A stretch of 64,000 nucleotides of DNA. It comes from an uncultured Parabacteroides sp. GTDB taxonomy: Bacteria; Bacteroidota; Bacteroidia; Bacteroidales; Tannerellaceae. The number at the start of each line of letters is the position of its first letter. Position 1 is the first letter of the stretch. The translations under genes were made by a program, and so were the position numbers. The DNA lies in the NCBI RefSeq assembly GCF_905196875.1, contig NZ_CAJJWO010000018.1:19615-83614 (forward strand). Reading direction: 5' to 3'. This document shows, in pieces, positions 34,634-44,253 of this stretch. Under the pieces are notes generated by a model, which was given only the letters and a program-made list of their open reading frames with translations, searched no databases and was not told where the DNA came from.

Positions 34634-37303
34634 ATGCAAAAATCAATGACAAGAAATATATTTATTATACTGTTTTTACTGGTTACAGTCCAGTTGTCAG
34701 CACTGGATATGCCGAAGTTTTCTACTGCTGGTTTTTACGAACTCCCCAATACTGGTCGTGAAGTCTATTCGATGAATCTGGCCTGGCGTTTTATGAAAGG
34801 TGATGTAGAGGGGAAACCTTATTCGATTGATTACAATGATTCGGATTGGCAGGTTGTTTCTGTTCCTCATGGTTTGGAGTATTTGCCGTCAGAGGCAAGT
34901 GGCTGTGCCAATTATCAGGGTATTGCCTGGTATCGTAAACGTTTTACTCCGGATGAACGCTTGAAAGGGAAACAATTGTTTATTCATTTTGAAGCAATCA
35001 TGGGTAAAAGTGAAGTTTATGTAAATGGTAAATTACTGAAAGAATATTATGGGGGATACTTACCCGTAATAGTGGATGTAACAAATGTTCTGAAATGGGG
35101 AGAAGAAAATGTGATAGCTGTAAAAGCCGATAATGGCGATGATCCGCTTTATCCTGTCGGCAAAGCTCAAAATATGCTGGACTTTACTTATTTCGGAGGT
35201 ATTTACCGTGATTGTTGGCTGATTGCGCATAATGATGTGTTTATAACCAATGCGAATTATGAAAATGAGGTAGCAGGAGGAGGACTGTTTATTTCGTATG
35301 CGGATGTATCGGAAAAGAGTGCTGTTGTAAACCTGAAGGCGCATATTCGTAATAATTCAAAAAAGAATGAACGGGTTTCGATCTCTTTCGAGTTGAAAAA
35401 TAAGGAGGGAAAAGTTGTTCAGCAAGCTTTAAAAAAGGTTTCGGTTGGAAAAGGGAAAGCTTCTTATGCTATCACTTCTATGAAAGTTAAAACACCTTTG
35501 TTGTGGAGTCCGGATAGTCCTAATTTATATCATTTGGATGTGAAGGTTAAAGATGATCGAGGAACGGTTATAGATGGATACCGGCAGCGAGTTGGAATCC
35601 GGAGTATTGAGTTTAAGCAGACTGATGGTCTATGGATTAACGGTAAGCGTTATGACGGTAAATTGATGGGGACGAATCGTCATCAGGATTTTGCTGTTCT
35701 TGGAAATGCTTTGCCTAATTCCATGCAATGGAGAGATGCTAAAAAACTGCGTGATGCTGGTATGAAGGTTATCCGTACACATTATGTGATAGATCCTGCT
35801 TTTATGGATGCCTGCGATGAATTGGGATTGTTTGCGTTGGTAGAAGTTCCTGGTTGGCAGTTCTGGAATAAGGAACCGATTTTTGGAGAACGTGTTTATT
35901 CGGATATACGGAATATGATCCGCATTCATCGTAATCATGCTTCTTTATTTTTCTGGGAGCCCATCTTAAATGAAACACACTATCCGGATGAGTTTGCTAG
36001 GAAAGCGTTAGATATTTGTGAAGAAGAATACCCTTATCCATACAGTATAGCTGCATGTGACCATGGTGCGGCAGGAGATCATTATTATTCTTTGTTGTTG
36101 CGTCCTATTGAGTCTAAATTGCGTACGGATAAAACTTATTTTATCCGTGAATGGGGAGATAATGTAGACGATTGGAATGCTCAGAATTCGGATAGCCGTG
36201 TGGCACGTAGCTGGGGAGAAATTCCAATGTTGCTTCAGGCAGAACATTATGCGAAACCTTCTTATTTGAAAGAATTTCCGATTTTATGTTATGAAACGAT
36301 TTGTAATAAACCGAGCCAGATTGTCGGAGCATGTTTCTGGCATTCGTTCGATCATCAGCGCGGTTATCATGCCGATCCTTTCTACGGTGGGATGATGGAT
36401 GCTTTCCGTCAACCGAAAACATCTTATTATATGTTCATGGCTCAGCGTTCTCCGAAAAAGAGTGATCTGATAGCTGATAACGGACCTATGATTTACATTG
36501 CGCATGAACTTACTCCTTTTTCACCGGAAGATGTGACGGTATATTCCAATTGCGATGAAGTCCGCCTGACGGTTTTTAAAGAAGGAAAAGAATATACTTA
36601 TAAGAAAGACCCTTCTCATAAAGGTATGCCTTCGCCTATTATAACATTTGAAAATGTCTTTCATTTTATGGAATGGAAGGCTATGGCACGCGCCGGAAAG
36701 CAAAAGGATGCTTATCTGCTGGCCGAGGGATTGATTGATGGTCAAGTTGTAGTAAGCCATAAGCGTTATCCTTCCGGTCAGGCCGACCATATTTCTCTCC
36801 GTCTTGACAATGAGAAGGTTCCTTTGAAAGCTGATGGTTCTGATGTTGTAACCGTAATAGCCGAGATTGTGGATAAGCGCGGTACGGTGAAACGTTTGAA
36901 TAATTCTGTTATCCGGTTTGAAATAGAGGGAGAAGGCCGATTGTTGGGTGACGATTCAACAGGTAATAGCCCATGTGAAGTTATTTGGGGGACAGCTCCG
37001 ATATTAGTACAGTCGATAACTACATCTGGGAAGATAAAAGTAATAGCTTCCATGCAAAATCCTGGGCAGTCACGTCCATTGGAAGGTGTGCTGGAGTTTG
37101 AAAGTGTTCCGAATGAACAAAAAGAAATCTTTTCACAGAAGGAGTTGTCTTTATCCGGACAGTCTGGCTCTGTTGTTAATCTTTCCGTAAGTAAAAGTGA
37201 TCTGGAAAGGGAGAACGAGCGTTTGCGTAAAGAATTAAATCAGTTGAAAGTGAAAGAAGTGGAAAAACAGCAAACACAGTTCGGTGTAGGTATCAATGAT
37301 TGA
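34634..37303 (+). CDS. Glycoside hydrolase family 2 (beta-galactosidase/beta-glucuronidase type) with C-terminal coiled coil
   Basis: 889 residues from ATG 34634, which gives a proper signal peptide (RNIFIILFLLVTVQLSA); the frame is open back to ATG 34589 inside the previous gene. Parts: the sugar-binding jelly roll (GIAWYRKRF, DFTYFGGIYRDCWL), an immunoglobulin-like domain, and the TIM barrel with acid/base Glu447 in EPILNETHYP and nucleophile Glu506 in FIREWGDN. These are followed by beta domains. The last 45 residues hold a heptad coiled coil (LERENERLRKELNQLKVKEVE), which is unusual for GH2 and may cause oligomerisation. It is the last gene of the PUL; substrate is a beta-galactoside or beta-uronoside, undecided. 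Confidence 0.9.
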   Translation: MQKSMTRNIFIILFLLVTVQLSALDMPKFSTAGFYELPNTGREVYSMNLAWRFMKGDVEGKPYSIDYNDSDWQVVSVPHGLEYLPSEASGCANYQGIAWYRKRFTPDERLKGKQLFIHFEAIMGKSEVYVNGKLLKEYYGGYLPVIVDVTNVLKWGEENVIAVKADNGDDPLYPVGKAQNMLDFTYFGGIYRDCWLIAHNDVFITNANYENEVAGGGLFISYADVSEKSAVVNLKAHIRNNSKKNERVSISFELKNKEGKVVQQALKKVSVGKGKASYAITSMKVKTPLLWSPDSPNLYHLDVKVKDDRGTVIDGYRQRVGIRSIEFKQTDGLWINGKRYDGKLMGTNRHQDFAVLGNALPNSMQWRDAKKLRDAGMKVIRTHYVIDPAFMDACDELGLFALVEVPGWQFWNKEPIFGERVYSDIRNMIRIHRNHASLFFWEPILNETHYPDEFARKALDICEEEYPYPYSIAACDHGAAGDHYYSLLLRPIESKLRTDKTYFIREWGDNVDDWNAQNSDSRVARSWGEIPMLLQAEHYAKPSYLKEFPILCYETICNKPSQIVGACFWHSFDHQRGYHADPFYGGMMDAFRQPKTSYYMFMAQRSPKKSDLIADNGPMIYIAHELTPFSPEDVTVYSNCDEVRLTVFKEGKEYTYKKDPSHKGMPSPIITFENVFHFMEWKAMARAGKQKDAYLLAEGLIDGQVVVSHKRYPSGQADHISLRLDNEKVPLKADGSDVVTVIAEIVDKRGTVKRLNNSVIRFEIEGEGRLLGDDSTGNSPCEVIWGTAPILVQSITTSGKIKVIASMQNPGQSRPLEGVLEFESVPNEQKEIFSQKELSLSGQSGSVVNLSVSKSDLERENERLRKELNQLKVKEVEKQQTQFGVGIND

Positions 37304-37351
37304 TGTATCCTGAATTTATAGGCGGAACATGCTATATGATAATATTTTTTG

Positions 37352-37359
37352 TACCTTTG
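37352..37359 (+). promoter_or_regulatory. -7 box of the valS promoter
   Basis: TACCTTTG, exact consensus, about 64 bases before ATG 37423. No clear -33 TTTG is seen at the expected distance. Confidence 0.65.
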
Positions 37360-37422
37360 CACATCAAAATAACGGGTACAGCTGGCCCATGTTAAATAAG
37401 GATATAATTAGAATAAAACAAT

Positions 37423-40038
37423 ATGGAAATTGCAAGTAAGTACAACCCCGCCGAAGTAGAGGGAAAGTGGTATCAGTATTGGTTGGATAACGGCTTCTTC
37501 AAGTCGAAACCAGACGGTCGTGAGCCGTACACAATCGTTATTCCGCCCCCTAACGTCACCGGCGTACTTCACATGGGACACATGCTTAACAATACCATTC
37601 AGGATATCCTGATCCGTCGTGCCCGTATGCTGGGTAAGAACGCTTGCTGGGTACCGGGTACCGACCATGCCTCTATCGCTACCGAAGCAAAGGTGGTGAA
37701 CAGACTGGCACAACAGGGAATCAAGAAAACAGACCTGACCCGCGACGAGTTCCTTAAACATGCCTGGGAATGGAAAGAAGAACACGGAGGCATCATCCTG
37801 AAACAGTTGCGTAAACTGGGTGCATCCTGCGATTGGGACCGTACGGCTTTTACGATGGACGAAAAACGTTCGGAAAGCGTATTGAAAGTTTTTGTCGATC
37901 TGTTCGACAAAGGGCTGATCTATCGTGGCGTGCGTATGGTAAACTGGGACCCGAAGGCCCTGACTGCTCTTTCCGATGAAGAAGTAATTTATAAAGAAGA
38001 ACATAGTAAACTGTTTTATCTCCGTTATAAAATCGAAGGGGAAGACGGTTACGCAGTTGTCGCAACTACCCGTCCGGAAACGATCATGGGGGATACTGCC
38101 ATGTGTATCAATCCGAACGACCCGAAGAACCAGCACCTGAAAGGTAAGAAGGTGATCGTTCCGCTGGTAAATCGTGTAATCCCGGTTATCGAGGACGATT
38201 ATGTAGATATCGATTTCGGTACAGGTTGCCTGAAAGTGACTCCGGCCCATGATGTAAACGACTATATGCTGGGCGAGAAATATAACTTGCCTTCCATCGA
38301 TATCTTCAACGATAACGGAACATTGAGCGAAGCTGCCGGTTTGTATATCGGTATGGATCGTTTCGATGTTCGTACACAGATCGAAAAAGACCTGGAAGCT
38401 GCCGGCCTGTTGGAAAAGGTAGAAGCATACGAAAATAAGGTAGGTTACTCGGAACGTACCAATGTGCCTATCGAACCGAAGTTGTCTATGCAATGGTTCC
38501 TGAAGATGGAACACCTGGCACAGATCGCTTTGACTCCGGTTATGAATGACGACCTGAAGTTCTATCCTCCTAAGTTCAAGAATACATACCGTCACTGGAT
38601 GGAGAATATTAAGGACTGGTGTATTAGCCGTCAGTTATGGTGGGGACATCGTATCCCGGCTTATTATCTGCCGGAAGGTGGTTATGTGGTAGCCGAAACA
38701 CCAGAAAAGGCATTGGAACTGGCGAAACACAAGAATCCGGCACTGACAATGGCCGATCTTCGTCAGGACGACGACTGTCTGGATACCTGGTTCTCTTCCT
38801 GGTTATGGCCTATCTCTCTGTTCGACGGCATCAATAATCCGGATAACGAAGAGATCAACTATTACTATCCGACCAGCGACCTGGTAACAGGCCCGGATAT
38901 CATTTTCTTCTGGGTAGCCCGTATGATTATGGCAGGTTACGAATATAGAGGCGATATGCCGTTCAAGAATGTTTATTTTACCGGTATCGTTCGTGATAAA
39001 CTGGGACGTAAGATGTCGAAGTCATTAGGAAACTCCCCCGACCCGTTATTGCTGATCGAACAGTACGGAGCCGACGGTGTTCGTATGGGATTGATGATGG
39101 CAGCACCTGCCGGAAACGATATTCCTTTCGACGAAGCTTTGTGCGAACAGGGACGTAACTTCAATAACAAGATATGGAATGCCTTCCGTCTGATTAAGGG
39201 TTGGACGGTCGACGATACGATTGCACAGCCGGAAGCATCGGCTACAGCTGTTAAATGGTTCAAGATGCAGTTGGATAAGACGATTGCTGAGGTAGACGAT
39301 CTGTTTAGCAAATATCGTTTGAGCGAAGCGATGATGGTTATCTATAAACTGTTCTGGGATGAATTCTCTTCCTGGTATCTGGAAATGATTAAGCCGGGCT
39401 ATCAACTGCCGATTGATAAGGTGACTTATCAGGCAACACTCGGTTTCTTCGACGCGTTGCTCCGTTTGCTCCATCCGTTCATGCCATTCATTACGGAAGA
39501 ACTGTGGCAGGCTCTCGAACCGCGTAAGGAAGGTGAAAGTCTGATGGTTGCATTAATGCCTGAAGTTACACCGGTGGATGCTGCTTATCTGGAATCATTC
39601 GAGATCGTGAAAGAGATTGTGAGCGGTGTCCGTACGATCCGTCTGCAGAAAAATATTCCGAATAAGGAAGAATTGACTTTGCAGGTATTAGGCGATCATA
39701 ACGATGATTTCAACCCGGTAATCGCTAAGATGTGTAACCTGTCTGAGATTGCAAGGACTGACGATAAGGCTGCCGGCGCCGTATCCTTCCTGGTTCGTAC
39801 CACGGAATATGCTGTTCCTCTGGGTAGTATGATCAATGTGGAAGAAGAGTTGGCTAAATTGCGTGAAGAACTGAAATATCAGCAAGGCTTCCTTGTCTCC
39901 GTTACAAAGAAACTGAGCAACGAAAGCTTTGTAAGCAAAGCCCCGGCCAAGGTAATCGATATGGAACGTAAGAAACAAGCCGATGCTGAAAGCAAGATCA
40001 AATCGATAGAGGAGAGCATTGCTGCATTAACGAAATAA
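37423..40038 (+). CDS. valS: Valine--tRNA ligase (ValRS)
   Basis: 871-residue class I aminoacyl-tRNA synthetase that charges tRNA-Val and edits mischarged threonine. It has the HIGH-type motif in PPPNVTGVLHMGHM, the KMSKS loop in KLGRKMSKSLGN, the CP1 editing domain (TTRPETIMGDTA, TPAHDVNDYMLG) and the C-terminal coiled-coil arm (EELAKLREELKYQQGFL). Length and domain order are normal for bacterial ValRS. It stands alone between its own promoter and terminator. Confidence 0.98.
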   Translation: MEIASKYNPAEVEGKWYQYWLDNGFFKSKPDGREPYTIVIPPPNVTGVLHMGHMLNNTIQDILIRRARMLGKNACWVPGTDHASIATEAKVVNRLAQQGIKKTDLTRDEFLKHAWEWKEEHGGIILKQLRKLGASCDWDRTAFTMDEKRSESVLKVFVDLFDKGLIYRGVRMVNWDPKALTALSDEEVIYKEEHSKLFYLRYKIEGEDGYAVVATTRPETIMGDTAMCINPNDPKNQHLKGKKVIVPLVNRVIPVIEDDYVDIDFGTGCLKVTPAHDVNDYMLGEKYNLPSIDIFNDNGTLSEAAGLYIGMDRFDVRTQIEKDLEAAGLLEKVEAYENKVGYSERTNVPIEPKLSMQWFLKMEHLAQIALTPVMNDDLKFYPPKFKNTYRHWMENIKDWCISRQLWWGHRIPAYYLPEGGYVVAETPEKALELAKHKNPALTMADLRQDDDCLDTWFSSWLWPISLFDGINNPDNEEINYYYPTSDLVTGPDIIFFWVARMIMAGYEYRGDMPFKNVYFTGIVRDKLGRKMSKSLGNSPDPLLLIEQYGADGVRMGLMMAAPAGNDIPFDEALCEQGRNFNNKIWNAFRLIKGWTVDDTIAQPEASATAVKWFKMQLDKTIAEVDDLFSKYRLSEAMMVIYKLFWDEFSSWYLEMIKPGYQLPIDKVTYQATLGFFDALLRLLHPFMPFITEELWQALEPRKEGESLMVALMPEVTPVDAAYLESFEIVKEIVSGVRTIRLQKNIPNKEELTLQVLGDHNDDFNPVIAKMCNLSEIARTDDKAAGAVSFLVRTTEYAVPLGSMINVEEELAKLREELKYQQGFLVSVTKKLSNESFVSKAPAKVIDMERKKQADAESKIKSIEESIAALTK

Positions 40039-40051
40039 TAATTTACAAAGG

Positions 40052-40086
40052 ACGGCGGGAAGATAATCATTCCCGCTGTTTTTTTC
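40052..40086 (+). terminator. Rho-independent terminator of valS
   Basis: GCGGGAA (40055-40061) pairs with TTCCCGC (40070-40076), extended by weaker outer pairs, followed by a run of T. Confidence 0.88.
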
Positions 40087-40270
40087 TTTTACATTCATCA
40101 TTCCTTCATACAGGTGCCTACTGTTTTCCGATAATACCCTACATCTTTAGCTCTAATATGGCTATTCTTTCTGGTTTTGAGTTATCCTTGTTTTATTTTT
40201 CTGGATAAAGCTTATATTTCTTTAATTTTTACTAACTTGCAGCCCTTGTTATTTACATGGTGTATAAGAA

Positions 40271-42238
40271 ATGAGGGAAATAAGAAAAAGGCTGTTCATC
40301 ATCTTTTGTTTTTTAGGAAGCTTTTGTCTTCCTGTTACTTTGTATGGTGCTAATGATGTTTCAGATGCGCTGTCTCTCGATTCGCTCTTTGAGATGGCAC
40401 AGGCAAATGTACAGCAACAAAAGGGCTTTGAGTATGCCACACAATTACTGGAAGAAGCCCTACGTCGGAAGGATCGCTATCAGGAAGCGAATGCCATGTT
40501 TTGTCATGTCCGTTATTATTATTCCAAGAATACCGACAGTATGTCTTTCTGGATGCAAAAGGCATTACCTCTCTTTAGGGAACAAAAGAGGTATGTAGAG
40601 TATTTCCGGATGAAGGCATGGTATATTTATGTTTTGAATCGTTCGATGCAAAATGAAGAAGCCCTGAAATATGTTGACGATTTAAAGGAAGAAGCGAGCA
40701 GTCTGAATTTTCCCGAAGGCATAGAGATGGCCAATCAGGCGCTCGCCGATTTTTATTTGTCCAATAATCTGGGGGAGGAAGGTGTCGCCCTGTATGAAGA
40801 GGTTATACATAGCATGGAAATGAGAAATGCACCTCTTATCAAGCGTATCAATATTATCCGGCAACTCATGAATAAAGCTTTGGATCCTGAAACGAGATTG
40901 AAATATGTTGAGCGGTTGGATGATTACATTAAGATCTGTAAGGGAAAAGGGATTGAGTGGTTGGATGATGAAATATCTATATATTATCTGGAATATGTCA
41001 TGCACCGGCACTATGCCATAGAATATATAGGAAGGGATAAACTCAAGGAGGCGTTGGACCACTTGCAACAAGCCCAGGCACTTCTGACAAAATACGAGAT
41101 GTATAATTATGAAATAGAGTTGAAGACAATTTATGGCTCTTATTATCAGCATAGTAAACAGTATAACAAGGCCTTGGCGATTTTTGATACTTTATTACCT
41201 GTTTGGCGCCAGAGGAATACGATGGGGGGGTACCTCGATATGTTGGATCGTAAAGCTGATGTTCTATTGAAGATCGGAAGGGATAGGGAGGCATCGCAAC
41301 TCTATAAAGAATATGCTTTTTTGAATGATTCATTATCGAAAGTCCGTTTTTACGATAAACTGGCGGAAATGAATGCGCAACATAAGGTAGACAAACTGGA
41401 AATAAAAAACAAACAGATGGATCTGGAAGTTGCTCAGGCACATTCTCAACTTCTTCAAGTGGGAGGAGGAGCCGTTCTCCTGTTTATTTTGTGTTGCCTG
41501 TTGGGGTATATATCTTATAGTCGCCATCGTTACGGGTTGCAGTTGAAACAGGCTAAAGAGAAAGCAGAAGAAGCCGACCGGATGAAATCGACTTTCCTGG
41601 CTAATATGAACCATGAAATACGTACTCCGTTGAACGCCATTGTCGGTTTCTCTCAGGTGCTGGTAGATGAGGATGATCAGGAAACCCGGCAGGAATATGC
41701 CAATATTATACAAAGTAACAATGAACTGCTTCAGCGTTTGATAACGGATGTCCTTGATCTATCGAAGATTGAGTCGAATACAATGGCTTTGAATTATGCG
41801 ATGCACGATCTTCCTGTCCTGATGAAGGAGATCTATAATGTGATAAAGCTTAGGATGCCCGAAAATGTAAAACTGGAACTTAATGAGTGCCTGCCACAAC
41901 TTTTTTATACCGATCGTAATCGTCTTACACAAATTCTTACTAACTTGCTGACCAATGCAATCAAGCATACGGAAAAAGGTTTCATCCGCTTTGGTTATGA
42001 GGTGACAGAGACAGATGTCGTCTTTTCGGTAGAAGATTCGGGAGAAGGTATCCCCGAAGATAAACAGGAAAAGATATTCAGCCGTTTCGTTCAGTTGGAT
42101 GACTGGAGTAAAGGAGTAGGCCTGGGGTTAGCAATTTGTAAAGGACTTATTACCCAGATGGGAGGGACGATCGGTGTTTCTTCCGTGTTCGGTGAAGGTT
42201 CAACATTTACAGTCGTTTTACCTCTGAAAAAGCCGTAA
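40271..42238 (+). CDS. TPR-containing membrane sensor histidine kinase
   Basis: 655 residues. A signal peptide (MREIRKRLFIIFCFLGSF) is followed by a periplasmic region of about 370 residues made of tetratricopeptide-like helices. Then come one transmembrane segment (about 397-416, GGGAVLLFILCCLLGYISY), a coiled linker, a HisKA domain with the phospho-acceptor in FLANMNHEIRTPLNAIVGFS, and a HATPase_c domain with N-box ILTNLLTNAIKHTEKG, G1 DSGEGIPEDK and G2 GVGLGLAICKGL. All kinase motifs are intact. There is no receiver domain and no adjacent response regulator gene, so its partner lies elsewhere (an orphan kinase). Confidence 0.92.
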   Translation: MREIRKRLFIIFCFLGSFCLPVTLYGANDVSDALSLDSLFEMAQANVQQQKGFEYATQLLEEALRRKDRYQEANAMFCHVRYYYSKNTDSMSFWMQKALPLFREQKRYVEYFRMKAWYIYVLNRSMQNEEALKYVDDLKEEASSLNFPEGIEMANQALADFYLSNNLGEEGVALYEEVIHSMEMRNAPLIKRINIIRQLMNKALDPETRLKYVERLDDYIKICKGKGIEWLDDEISIYYLEYVMHRHYAIEYIGRDKLKEALDHLQQAQALLTKYEMYNYEIELKTIYGSYYQHSKQYNKALAIFDTLLPVWRQRNTMGGYLDMLDRKADVLLKIGRDREASQLYKEYAFLNDSLSKVRFYDKLAEMNAQHKVDKLEIKNKQMDLEVAQAHSQLLQVGGGAVLLFILCCLLGYISYSRHRYGLQLKQAKEKAEEADRMKSTFLANMNHEIRTPLNAIVGFSQVLVDEDDQETRQEYANIIQSNNELLQRLITDVLDLSKIESNTMALNYAMHDLPVLMKEIYNVIKLRMPENVKLELNECLPQLFYTDRNRLTQILTNLLTNAIKHTEKGFIRFGYEVTETDVVFSVEDSGEGIPEDKQEKIFSRFVQLDDWSKGVGLGLAICKGLITQMGGTIGVSSVFGEGSTFTVVLPLKKP

Positions 42239-42260
42239 TATATTATTTACATAATTTACC

Positions 42261-43112
42261 ATGAAGAATTCTAGAAGAAACTTTTTTAGACAAGGACTTG
42301 CCGGCGCTATATTATTAGGCTCGGCTAGTGTAGTAAAAGCCGGTTTGCCGGACAGGATCATTCCCAAGGCTGCCAAGTCGATTAATCCCTGGCGATTGGG
42401 GATGGCTGGCTATACATTTGTTAATTTTGATTTGGACACAACCCTAAAGACTTTGGAGAGACTGGATATTCATTATCTTTGTATCAAGGATTTCCACTTG
42501 CCGATGGATAGTACCGACGAACAGATTAAAGCATTTCATGAGAAATGCGCCGCTCATAAAGTGACGGGGTATGCGGTTGGTCCTATCTATATGAAGAGTG
42601 AACAGGAGATCGACCGTGCTTTCGAGTATGCGAAACGCGTAGGTGTAAAGTTGATTGTGGGCGTTCCCAACTACGAATTGCTCCCGTATGTGGACAAGAA
42701 AGTGAAGGAATACGATTTCAATTATGCAATCCACCTGCATGGTCCCGATATTAAAACCTATCCGGACGCAACGGATGTCTGGGAGCATACGAAAGACCTG
42801 GATCCGCGTATCGGAATGTGTCTGGATATCGGTCATGACCTGCGTAACGGTTGTAATCCGGTTACCGACTTGAAGAAATATCATACCCGTGTGTTTGATA
42901 TGCATATCAAGGATGTAACAGACTCATCGAAGGCAGGTATCGGTATAGAGATCGGTCGTGGAAAGATCGATTTTCCGGCATTAATGAAGATGATGCGTGA
43001 AGTGAACTATACTGGTATGTGCAGCCTGGAATACGAGAAGGATATGAAAGATCCTTTCCTCGGTATCGCAGAGTCGATCGGCTATTTCAAGGCGGTGAGC
43101 GATATTGTATAA
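42261..43112 (+). CDS. Tat-exported sugar phosphate isomerase/epimerase-like TIM-barrel protein
   Basis: 283 residues. The N-terminus has a twin-arginine signal (RRNFFRQGLAGAILLGSA), so the folded protein is probably exported by the Tat system, implying a metal cofactor. The rest is a xylose-isomerase-like AP-endonuclease-2 barrel with expected metal-site segments: LCIKDFHLP, HLHGPD, GMCLDIGHDLRNG, VFDMHIKDV and GMCSLEYEKD. Related secreted proteins convert sugars, for example by 3-epimerisation or as part of 3-keto-glycoside metabolism. Substrate is unknown. It starts 22 bases after the kinase gene. Confidence 0.85.
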   Translation: MKNSRRNFFRQGLAGAILLGSASVVKAGLPDRIIPKAAKSINPWRLGMAGYTFVNFDLDTTLKTLERLDIHYLCIKDFHLPMDSTDEQIKAFHEKCAAHKVTGYAVGPIYMKSEQEIDRAFEYAKRVGVKLIVGVPNYELLPYVDKKVKEYDFNYAIHLHGPDIKTYPDATDVWEHTKDLDPRIGMCLDIGHDLRNGCNPVTDLKKYHTRVFDMHIKDVTDSSKAGIGIEIGRGKIDFPALMKMMREVNYTGMCSLEYEKDMKDPFLGIAESIGYFKAVSDIV

Positions 43113-43156
43113 TGTAGGGGCGAACTTAGTTTCGCCCTCTTTTAAACAGAAGAGTG

Positions 43157-44188
43157 ATGAGAAGTGCGTTTTATTTATTGGCAATCGGCTTGTTGACGTC
43201 TTGTAGTTCTGTCAATTATGTGGCGATTGAAACATACAATCCGGCGGAGATTACTTTTCCGGAAAATGTCGGTAAAATACTGGTTGTGAACAATGCAGTG
43301 CCGCAACCGGATGATGTCGGTTGTCAGCTTAGTCTGTTTGGAACCAAGCAGGATACCTGCCATGTAAAAGTCGACAGTGCCTTGTTTGATGCGTGTCGCG
43401 GATTGGGAAAGGCTATGGTCGATGTCTCTTTTTTCAATGACGTGCTTCTTTATAACGATGCAACCCGTAAGGATGATGTTTATTATGAAGATAGGAAACT
43501 GACTCAAGAGGAGATTAATGCATTATGTGATGAAACAGGAACCGATGCGGTTATATCGGTAGATCGTATCTTATTCGAGTCTCAAAAGGATATTGTTGCT
43601 TTTGCGGAAGGTTTTATCGCCGGAGATATCAGTGTGAAGATGTCGGGGGTAATACGTGGGTATCTGCGTAACAGGCCTAATCCTTTAGCTACTGTTTATG
43701 TGACGGACAGTCTTTTCTTTTCGGAAAGCGCCTATAATCAGATCCTTTTGGATCAGATGTTACCTACGATGGAAAATGCCGTGCGTACATCGGCCGAGTA
43801 TATCGGCATGAAAGCCAGTCCAAACTTTGTACCTCACTGGAGCCGTGAAACGCGCTGGTTCTATTCCGGCATGGGAGCACGCTGGAAAGAAGCTACTGCC
43901 TATGCCCGGACGGAAAAATGGGAGAAGGCAACCGAGCGGTGGAAACAATTGTACAATAACTCCAATAGTTGGAAGACACAGGCGAAAGCCGCATCGAACA
44001 TTGCTTTGGGGTATGAAATGAAAAGTGAGTTGAAGGAGGCATACGAATGGGCGAAAAAATCGTACGAATTATTTAAGAAGAATGAAGGTGACGAGAGTAA
44101 GAATGCCCGTCTTTTATACCTTTATGTAGAGGCTTTGATGAACCGGATACGTTCGGATAAAAAACTTAATATGCAATTTGGAGAATAA
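43157..44188 (+). CDS. Lipoprotein of unknown function, DUF6340-like
   Basis: 343 residues with lipoprotein signal LLTSC (Cys17 of the ORF read from GTG 43154; ATG 43157 preferred). The N-terminal part (PAEITFPENVGKILVVNNA) and the middle (LCDETGTDAVISVDRI) are alpha/beta. The C-terminal 90 residues look like a TPR pair (EKATERWKQLYN, AASNIALGYEMKSELKEAYEWAKKSYELF). I believe this matches the Bacteroidales family DUF6340, from memory. Probably located on the periplasmic face of the outer membrane. Role unknown. Confidence 0.72.
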   Translation: MRSAFYLLAIGLLTSCSSVNYVAIETYNPAEITFPENVGKILVVNNAVPQPDDVGCQLSLFGTKQDTCHVKVDSALFDACRGLGKAMVDVSFFNDVLLYNDATRKDDVYYEDRKLTQEEINALCDETGTDAVISVDRILFESQKDIVAFAEGFIAGDISVKMSGVIRGYLRNRPNPLATVYVTDSLFFSESAYNQILLDQMLPTMENAVRTSAEYIGMKASPNFVPHWSRETRWFYSGMGARWKEATAYARTEKWEKATERWKQLYNNSNSWKTQAKAASNIALGYEMKSELKEAYEWAKKSYELFKKNEGDESKNARLLYLYVEALMNRIRSDKKLNMQFGE

Positions 44189-44208
44189 TATCATATATTC
44201 TCCGAATT
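44175..44208 (+). terminator. Hairpin at the end of the DUF6340-like gene
   Basis: AATTTGGAGAAT (44175-44186) pairs with ATTCTCCGAATT (44197-44208), with one mismatch. It overlaps the stop codon. The tail is only partly T-rich, so termination may be weak. Confidence 0.45.
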
Positions 44209-44213
44209 ATTAC

Positions 44214-44221
44214 TACTTTTG
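44214..44221 (+). promoter_or_regulatory. -7 box before the 153-residue protein gene
   Basis: TACTTTTG fits TAnnTTTG and lies 32 bases before ATG 44254. Confidence 0.5.
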
Positions 44222-44253
44222 ACAGACGATTCAAAAAGAATAAAAAAAGAGTT

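Noticed and set aside
37408..38595. 395-codon minus-strand frame inside valS
   Set aside because: Antisense shadow over conserved synthetase motifs.
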